Part shown: piece after piece, positions 59,401 through 64,000 of the stretch | Position numbering within the stretch: the stretch's first letter is position 1 | How the letters are laid out: each line of letters opens with the position of its first letter | NCBI RefSeq assembly: GCF_025152745.1 | Contig: NZ_CP104040.1 | Location: 186,001-250,000 of the forward strand | Reading direction: 5' to 3' | Origin: Rhizobium sp. WSM4643 | GTDB lineage: Bacteria > Pseudomonadota > Alphaproteobacteria > Rhizobiales > Rhizobiaceae | DNA length: 64,000 nt | Notes under the pieces: generated by a model | What the model was told of the DNA's origin: nothing | Seen by the model: the letters and a program-made list of their open reading frames with translations, nothing else | The model's database searches: none | Translations under genes and position numbers: made by a program

Positions 59401-59961
59401 GAACATGATGGCGAAGCAGGCAAGCACCAGCGTTGCGACGAGCGGCAGGTCGAGGAAATAGAGATTGCCGCTGCCGATGCCGTAATCGGACGGATTGACC
59501 ATGGCGCTGACCGTGCTGGAGATCGCCTTGAGCTGCAGCGCAATATAAGGAATGGCGCCGATCAGCGAGATCAATGCGACGATCGTTGCGACCGTCGAGT
59601 TCTTGCCGTAGCGGGCGGCGACGAAGTCGGCAACCGATGTGAGCTTCTCCGCCTTGGCGAGCTCGATGATGCGGCGAAGCAGCGGCATGCCGAGCGTGAA
59701 GACCAGGATGGGGCCGATATAGATGCCGGCAAATTCCAGGCCCCGCTGCGCCGCAAGCCCGACGCTGCCGAAATAGGTCCAGGAGGTGCAGTAGATCGCG
59801 AGGCTCAGCGCATAGACCACCGGCCATCCGCCTTCCAGCCTGCCCGGGCCGCCTTGCCGCGTGCCCTGGCCGCGGTTCTTGCGGTCGCCATAGCTTGCCA
59901 CGGCGAAAAGCAGGAGCAGATAGCCGAAGGCAGACGCGAATATGACCCAGCCTGGAAGCAT
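56437..59961 (-). CDS. SSF-domain hybrid histidine kinase (CbrA-like)
   Basis: 1174 residues. Order: sodium:solute-symporter domain of about 13 spans (1-~520), a linker, a PAS domain (~650-770, DQGIAVFDSSNRLTIWNRRFRQLLDLP), a coiled coil, a HisKA helix with the variant box FFAAAGHDILQPLNAARLY, a HATPase (NLVSNAIKYT, DSGIGIPPSKF, GLGLGLSIV), and a C-terminal receiver (CIDNEPKILEGM, phospho-Asp in IADYHLGDG, Lys in QHKPVRP). The architecture is that of CbrA-like transporter-kinases that sense or move a small nutrient and signal through a partner regulator. ATG 59961 follows GGAGGG. No partner gene adjacent. Confidence 0.92.
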   Translation of the reverse strand: MLPGWVIFASAFGYLLLLFAVASYGDRKNRGQGTRQGGPGRLEGGWPVVYALSLAIYCTSWTYFGSVGLAAQRGLEFAGIYIGPILVFTLGMPLLRRIIELAKAEKLTSVADFVAARYGKNSTVATIVALISLIGAIPYIALQLKAISSTVSAMVNPSDYGIGSGNLYFLDLPLVATLVLACFAIMFGTRHTDATEHQDGLILAVSMESVVKLVAFLTAGVCVIWFLFDGPTDLWRKTVDNELVMSALSYHTPISRWITLILLSAFAIILLPRQFHVTVVENRTPKQLKLAGFLFPTYLISINLFVLPVAIGGLLTFGGSGNADFYMLSLPLAGQMPLISLIIFIGGFSAATAMVIVDSVALSIMVSNDIIMPIFLRRKLAGRASQRDNFAKTLLNIRRSAIFAVLLFGYAYYRSTDSTAGLASIGLLSFAAIAQIAPALFGGLVWRRANARGAILGLTSGFVIWIYLLFLPSLGGPDYSYVASAVLGFIFPGTTLFTAADADPLVNTTAMSLLVNTAFFIVGSITRNARPLERIQAGIFVKRHSRSQFATRGWKTRISVGDLKAAISRYLGEERMQRSLTTYEQSSGRKLEDEQPADMALIHFSEQLLGSAIGSSSARLVLSLILQKIEDASSDTAWLLDQASEALQYNQDMLQTALSQMDQGIAVFDSSNRLTIWNRRFRQLLDLPESAGQVGFPLSDIVTTLSQRGDIAPGDLSQTVRHFLTLDKPFSLVLGGGERIIEVRSNAMPDKGIVATFTDITQRVSADQALKQANETLEQRVAERTAELTRVNHELGEARAAADEANIGKTRFFAAAGHDILQPLNAARLYSSALVERMAQSDNSLIVRNIDSALESVETILGAVLDISRLDTGAMRPRLASVALSDLLKRIETDFAPIAREKRLKLVVMPTSLRVRSDPNLLRRLVQNLVSNAIKYTISGKVLVGARRRGNQVIIQVIDSGIGIPPSKFRTVFKEFARLDEGAKTASGLGLGLSIVDRIARVLNHPVELHSTHGRGTEFRIAMPLDVSRPAEATAAITPADRPGQPLSGLKILCIDNEPKILEGMRLLISGWGCEVAALDCLADVISSDGRDGPPDIVIADYHLGDGTGIAAILHLRRQFGADIPALLITADRTPEVRSEAERYGIAVQHKPVRPAALRAYITQISGLKRAAAE

Positions 59962-60166
59962 TGACCCTCCGCCGGCGGAAAACCCGCCGGGACCTCCGCA
60001 ACGTGGCTCAGCTTAAGTTATTTCAGACGCTTTGGAAATTCCTGGCCGTCTAGGCCTTAAGTCAAAGACGGGTGAGGTTCAGGCGGAGAATTGCGATTTA
60101 CGATTGATTAATTGCAATGAAGATGTAGCTAATAAAAACAACTGTATCGAAGGGAGACGGACTCCG

Positions 60167-60604
60167 ATGCTCAATGAGTTCAAGGCCTTTATCGCCCGCG
60201 GCAATGTCATGGATCTTGCAGTCGGCGTCATCATCGGCGGCGCCTTCGGTGGCATCGTCAAATCTTTGGTGGATGACCTCATCATGCCGATCGTCGGAGC
60301 CATTTTCGGCGGCTTCGATTTTTCGAATTACTTCCTCCCGCTCTCGTCGGCCGTCAACGCACCGACGCTTGCCGCCGCCCGCGCTCAGGGAGCGGTCTTT
60401 GCCTATGGCAGTTTCCTCACCGTGCTCATCAACTTCCTCATTCTCGCCTGGATCATCTTCCTGATGGTCAAGGGCGTGAACACCATGCGTGCGCAGGTCG
60501 AGCGCCAGGAAAAGGCCGCACCGGAAGAGATGCCACCACCGCCGGCAGACGTTCAGCTGCTGACGGAAATCCGCGATCTTCTCGCCAAGCGCCCGACGGC
60601 TTGA
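60167..60604 (+). CDS. mscL: Large-conductance mechanosensitive channel
   Basis: 145 residues; ATG 60167 follows AAGGGAGAC. Textbook Msc[42 protein letters not shown] (span 1 with the gate), [38 protein letters not shown] (span 2) and the C-terminal helix [12 protein letters not shown]. Opens as a homopentamer under hypo-osmotic membrane tension to release solutes. Monocistronic, 205 bases from the divergent SSF-kinase. Confidence 0.97.
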   Translation: MLNEFKAFIARGNVMDLAVGVIIGGAFGGIVKSLVDDLIMPIVGAIFGGFDFSNYFLPLSSAVNAPTLAAARAQGAVFAYGSFLTVLINFLILAWIIFLMVKGVNTMRAQVERQEKAAPEEMPPPPADVQLLTEIRDLLAKRPTA

Positions 60605-60727
60605 TCCGGGGTGGAGCCCGTCCGCTCCGAGCGGCGCTCAATCATCACGAAAATCGATAAGCCATCACTTGTTATCATGGGATTTGCCGGAGCAAATCCG
60701 CTATGAAGGCGGAAACCGGAGATGTGC

Positions 60728-61894
60728 ATGTCGATCGTCAGCAGCCTCAGCCCGCGCGCCCTGGCGGCGCCCGAAAGCGGGATCGTCGAAGTCGTCAATT
60801 ACGCCCGTGGCCGCGAGGGTCTGCTGCCGCTCTGGGTAGGCGAGGGCGATCTTCCGACGCCCGATTTCATCAGCCGCGCGGCAATGGAGGCGCTTGCATC
60901 AGGCGAGACCTTCTACACCTGGCAGCGCGGTATTCCGGAGCTTCGCCAGGCCCTTTCGGATTATTACAGCAGACATTTCGGAATCCGGCTTCCAGTCGAA
61001 CATTTCTACGTCACCGGTTCCGGCATGCAGGCGATCCAGATCGCCGTGCAGGCGCTGACCTCGCCGGGTGACGAACTGGTTTACCTCTCACCTTCCTGGC
61101 CGAACATCGCCGCCGCTCTCGAAATATCCGGTGCGTGCTCCGTTGGTGTCGAGCTGCAGTTCCAAGGCGGTAAATGGGCGGTCGATCTGAACCGTATCGA
61201 AACCGCGATCACCCCGAAGACCAAGGGCATCTTCATCAACACGCCGTCGAACCCGACGGGCTGGACGGCAACGAAGCAGGACCTCGGCGATATCCTGGCG
61301 CTTGCCCGCAGGCACGACCTCTGGATCATGGCGGATGAAATCTACGCCCGCTACTATTTTGCCGGCGGCCGAGCCCCCTCTTTCCTCGATGTGATGGAAG
61401 AGGGTGACAAGGTCATCTTCGTCAATTCCTTCTCGAAGAACTGGTCGATGACCGGCTGGCGCGTCGGCTGGATCGTTGCACCCCCTGAGATGGGCCAGGT
61501 GCTCGAAAATCTCATCCAGTATTCGACATCGGGGGTGGCGCAGTTCATGCAGAAGGGTGCCGTCGCAGCCCTTGATCAAGGCGACGATTTCGTCGCTGCC
61601 AATATCGCCAAGGCGGCTCGCTCCCGCGATATTCTCTGCGATGCGCTGATCGCCACCAACCGGGTCGAGACTTTGAAGCCGGACGGCGCGATCTACGCCT
61701 TCCTGAAGATCGACGGCGTCTCCGATAGCCGCAGTGCAGCGCTCGATATCGTCGACAAGACTGGCGTCGGCCTTGCCCCCGGAACCGCTTTCGGCCGAGG
61801 CGGCGAACTCTTCCTGCGCGCCTGTTTCCTGCGCGACCCCACGCAGGTGGCCATCGCGGCCGAGCGCCTCTGCGACTATATTCTCAAGCTCTGA
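60728..61894 (+). CDS. Class I/II PLP-dependent aminotransferase
   Basis: 388 residues. ATG 60728 has GGAG six bases upstream; ATG 60722 directly abuts it. Fold-type I markers: LPLWVGEGDLPTPDFISRAAMEAL, YVTGSGMQAIQIAVQAL, INTPSNPTGW (substrate carboxylate loop), IMADEIYARYYF (PLP ring Asp/Tyr), NSFSKNWSMTGWRVGWIVAPP (Schiff-base Lys in SFSKNW) and LRACFLRDPT with the terminal Arg. Close to aspartate or branched-chain/aromatic aminotransferases of the AspB branch; amino donor cannot be told. Confidence 0.88.
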   Translation: MSIVSSLSPRALAAPESGIVEVVNYARGREGLLPLWVGEGDLPTPDFISRAAMEALASGETFYTWQRGIPELRQALSDYYSRHFGIRLPVEHFYVTGSGMQAIQIAVQALTSPGDELVYLSPSWPNIAAALEISGACSVGVELQFQGGKWAVDLNRIETAITPKTKGIFINTPSNPTGWTATKQDLGDILALARRHDLWIMADEIYARYYFAGGRAPSFLDVMEEGDKVIFVNSFSKNWSMTGWRVGWIVAPPEMGQVLENLIQYSTSGVAQFMQKGAVAALDQGDDFVAANIAKAARSRDILCDALIATNRVETLKPDGAIYAFLKIDGVSDSRSAALDIVDKTGVGLAPGTAFGRGGELFLRACFLRDPTQVAIAAERLCDYILKL

Positions 61895-62295
61895 CATCAG
61901 TCGGCCTGCTGCGAAAAGGAGGTCATCCACGGCCCGGGAGATCGGCGAGGACTGCCCCTCACCCTAACCCTCTCCCCGTAAACGGGGCGAGGGGACGTGC
62001 TTTACGAGAGGGGAGCGAGAAACGGAGAGGTTGCGGCGATCCCCCTTCGCCCCGCGAGCGGGGAGAAGGTGCCGGTAGGTTAGGATGAGGGGCAGCCGTC
62101 AGCCGCGAAAGCCGCGATTTTGTGCCGGGAATCGCCGGATCGATAAAACTCTAGCAAAGCCCGAAATCGGCCTCTAACCACGACTCCAAACATACCCGTT
62201 CAAGGGCCTGCCAATGGCCGTTCGATAAGAAAATTGGAAAGAAAAACCGGCGCCTGATGCCCCTGCTTATAAAAACGAAAGCAGGGATGCGGGAC
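61895..62295. repeat. Intergenic region with full RIME-like repeat
   Basis: About 61955-62097: GCCCCTCACCCTAACCCTCTCC, CCCCGTAAACGGGGCGAGGGG, a variable middle, CTTCGCCCCGCGAGCGGGGAGAAG and TTAGGATGAGGGGCAGCC. It is the intact reference copy for the element split by the two IS. The rest (62098-62295) shows no gene and carries the exoB-like promoter area. Confidence 0.75.
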
Positions 62296-63330
62296 ATGGC
62301 GGTTTTGGTGACGGGCGGGGCCGGATATATCGGCAGTCACATGGTTTGGGCGCTGCTCGACGCGGGCGAGGACGTGGTCGTGCTCGACCGCCTCTCCACG
62401 GGCTTTCGCTGGGCCGTGGCGCCGGCGGCGCGTTTCTATCTCGGCGACATTGCCGATCCCGACATATTGAAAAAGGTCTTCATCGAAAACGACATCGAGG
62501 CGATCATCCATTTCGCCGGCTCCGCCGTCGTCCCGGTCTCGGTCACCGATCCGCTCTCCTACTACGACAACAATTCCGGCAAGACCCGGGCGTTGCTGAG
62601 CGCTTCGGTCAAGGCCGGTATCCGCAACTTCGTCTTCTCCTCGACGGCGGCGGTCTACGGTCAACAAAAGACCGACCTGCCGGTGAAGGAGACGGCCCCG
62701 CTCAATCCGGAAAATCCTTATGGCCAGTCGAAGCTGATGACCGAGTTCATGCTGCGCGATGCCGCCGCCGCCTATGATTTCAACTATATCGCGCTGCGCT
62801 ACTTCAACGTCGCCGGCGCCGACCCGCATCACCGCGCCGGCCAGTCGACCTCAGGCGCCACGCACCTCATCAAGGTCGCCTGCGAGGCTGCGCTCGGCAG
62901 GCGCGACAGCGTCAATGTCTACGGCATCGACTATCCCACGCATGACGGCACAGGCGTGCGCGACTACATCCATGTCAGCGATCTCACGGATGCGCATCTG
63001 AAAGCGTTGCAGCACCTGCGCAGGGACAAGGGCTCGCTCGTGGCCAATTGTGGTTATGGCAGCGGCTATTCCGTGCTCGACGTGCTGAACATGGTCACCC
63101 GCCTGCACGGGCATTCCTTCAAGATCCACATGGCGCCGCGGCGCGCCGGCGATTCGGCAAGCGTCGTCGCAGACGCTTCGCTCGCCCGGCAGGTGCTCGA
63201 CTGGAAGCCCAGATACGATTCGCTGGAAACCATCGTCCAGAGCTCGCTCGATTGGGAACTGTTCCTGTCGAACAAGAGTGTCGACGACCTGCATAGCATC
63301 CACCGGGCATTGGCTGCCGCTTCGTTCTGA
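62296..63330 (+). CDS. exoB: UDP-glucose 4-epimerase (ExoB type)
   Basis: 344 residues; ATG 62296 is nine bases from AGGG, whereas ATG 62287 abuts it. GalE landmarks: [44 protein letters not shown] (Ser), NPYGQSKLMTE (Tyr-x3-Lys), RYFNVAGADPHHRAGQ, GTGVRDYIHVSDLTDAH. It supplies UDP-galactose for surface polysaccharides, and the sequence resembles rhizobial ExoB more than the first epimerase in the window. Monocistronic. Which copy serves which polymer is unresolved. Confidence 0.9.
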   Translation: MAVLVTGGAGYIGSHMVWALLDAGEDVVVLDRLSTGFRWAVAPAARFYLGDIADPDILKKVFIENDIEAIIHFAGSAVVPVSVTDPLSYYDNNSGKTRALLSASVKAGIRNFVFSSTAAVYGQQKTDLPVKETAPLNPENPYGQSKLMTEFMLRDAAAAYDFNYIALRYFNVAGADPHHRAGQSTSGATHLIKVACEAALGRRDSVNVYGIDYPTHDGTGVRDYIHVSDLTDAHLKALQHLRRDKGSLVANCGYGSGYSVLDVLNMVTRLHGHSFKIHMAPRRAGDSASVVADASLARQVLDWKPRYDSLETIVQSSLDWELFLSNKSVDDLHSIHRALAAASF

Positions 63331-63438
63331 TGCAGGAGCCTGTTTACGATCCCTGCGCCTGCGGGGACCGCATGCCGTGACGTGAACAAGGAAAAATCAA
63401 GCTTTCTCTGGCTGGCTCTGGCCAACGGAAAGGAGAAG

Positions 63439-64000
63439 ATGAAGAACTTTCTGGCCTCATTGCAGCTGCAAAAAGACAATCCGACGCTTCTGACGGCGCA
63501 GTTCCGGGCCTTGTCGTCGCAGATCCCCATTCTCTATGTCCTGCTGATCATCAACGCTCTTGCGGTGGCGATCACCCACCTCAAATCCGCCCCCCTTTGG
63601 CTCTCGCTCTACATTCCTGTGATCTTGAGCGTCGTCTGTGTCTTCCGTCTCTGCTGGTGGGAGATCCGGGGCAAGGAATACGTCACCGCCGAGCGGGCCT
63701 ACAGGCTGATGAAGGTGACGATATCGGGGGCCGGCATGCTGGCTGTTGCTTTCGGCGGCTGGGCGATCGCGCTCTACCAATATGGCGATGCCTCCCAGCA
63801 GGGGCAGATCGCTTATTTCCTCGTCGTGACAGGCATTTCCTGCATCTTTTGCCTGATGCACCTGCCGATGGCGGCGGCGCTGACCACGGTCATCACCTTC
63901 TCGGCCATGATTGCGACCTTCATGTTCTCGGGCAATCCCGTTTTCGTCGCGACCGCCATCAGCGGCATCTTCCTGATCCTGCCCTTCCTCAGGGTGATCA
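63439..64000 (+). CDS. Multi-span membrane sensor protein, C-terminus beyond right edge
   Basis: 187 residues visible from ATG 63439 (AAAGGAG upstream; an in-frame GTG at 63382 is possible). After a short cytoplasmic start come five or six spans (ILYVLLIINALAVAITHL, LWLSLYIPVILSVVCVFRLCWW, ISGAGMLAVAFGGWAIALY, IAYFLVVTGISCIFCLMHLPMAAALTTVITFSAMIATFMF, FVATAISGIFLILPFL). This N-terminal pattern resembles rhizobial GGDEF/EAL membrane proteins, but the catalytic domains lie outside the window, so that is an inference. Confidence 0.65.
   Translation, partial: MKNFLASLQLQKDNPTLLTAQFRALSSQIPILYVLLIINALAVAITHLKSAPLWLSLYIPVILSVVCVFRLCWWEIRGKEYVTAERAYRLMKVTISGAGMLAVAFGGWAIALYQYGDASQQGQIAYFLVVTGISCIFCLMHLPMAAALTTVITFSAMIATFMFSGNPVFVATAISGIFLILPFLRVI

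Noticed and set aside
1..64000. CRISPR arrays, prophage modules, rRNA operon, replication origin
   Set aside because: No regularly spaced direct repeats, phage structural genes, rRNA sequence or repABC/dnaA-type origin were seen. Repeats present are dispersed palindromes.

Overview
The window looks like chromosomal DNA of a fast-growing rhizobium, most likely the Rhizobium leguminosarum/etli group. The evidence is high GC, alphaproteobacterial gene families (a SAM-II riboswitch ahead of metZ, a PodJ-like polarity factor, an ExoB-type epimerase, DUF995 and TIGR02186 proteins) and many intergenic palindromes of the RIME type. It is mostly core genome with short accessory patches.

Layout. 1-2.0 kb: metZ under a SAM-II riboswitch with its own attenuator, divergent from dcd, then tRNA-Gly(CCC). 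2.2-6.7 kb: an AT-richer, compact five-gene minus-strand cluster directly downstream of the tRNA. It encodes a MotA/TolQ/ExbB-type channel protein, two different ExbD/TolR-like single-span proteins, a secreted cysteine-containing protein and a large coiled-coil envelope protein. I cannot match it to a named system and consider it the best candidate for an undescribed one. 6.9-14.5 kb: a polysaccharide operon (UDP-glucuronate decarboxylase, UDP-glucose 4-epimerase, BcsA-like glycosyltransferase, GH26-like hydrolase, DUF995 protein) divergent from an AraC regulator and bracketed by a decayed and an intact copy of one small lipoprotein gene. 14.9-21 kb: a glyoxalase-fold protein, a chemoreceptor, and two IS4-family insertion sequences sitting side by side in one RIME palindrome. 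Target-site duplications define both elements.

21-32.7 kb is housekeeping: a solute-binding protein, TerB-like protein, degenerate nuclease-like protein, S24 repressor, NarL-type response regulator, pyrD, a MATE exporter, a CAP-domain lipoprotein, a TPR-methyltransferase, a YitT-type membrane protein, and an Rrf2 regulator with an AhpD-like protein behind a palindromic operator. 32.8-36.1 kb: the ligase-associated helicase and the PdeM phosphoesterase. 36-46 kb: a lytic-transglycosylase-like lipoprotein whose ribosome binding site lies in a hairpin, a RibD/DHFR-like reductase, TIGR02186 with a TauE/SafE transporter, a 1258-residue PodJ-like protein, a VOC protein, an SDR lacking the usual catalytic Tyr, and a 3-methyladenine DNA glycosylase.

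46.6-52 kb: a beta-oxidation operon (acyl-CoA dehydrogenase, thiolase, hydratase/3-hydroxyacyl-CoA dehydrogenase) behind a palindromic operator. 52-64 kb: a cold-shock gene with terminator, a MITE-like element, a MarR regulator and a GFA enzyme sharing twin operators, an SnoaL-like protein, an MFS exporter divergent from its likely TetR repressor, a 1174-residue SSF-hybrid histidine kinase, mscL, an aminotransferase, an exoB-type epimerase, and the N-terminus of a multi-span membrane protein cut by the right edge.

All family calls come from reading motifs; no database search was run.
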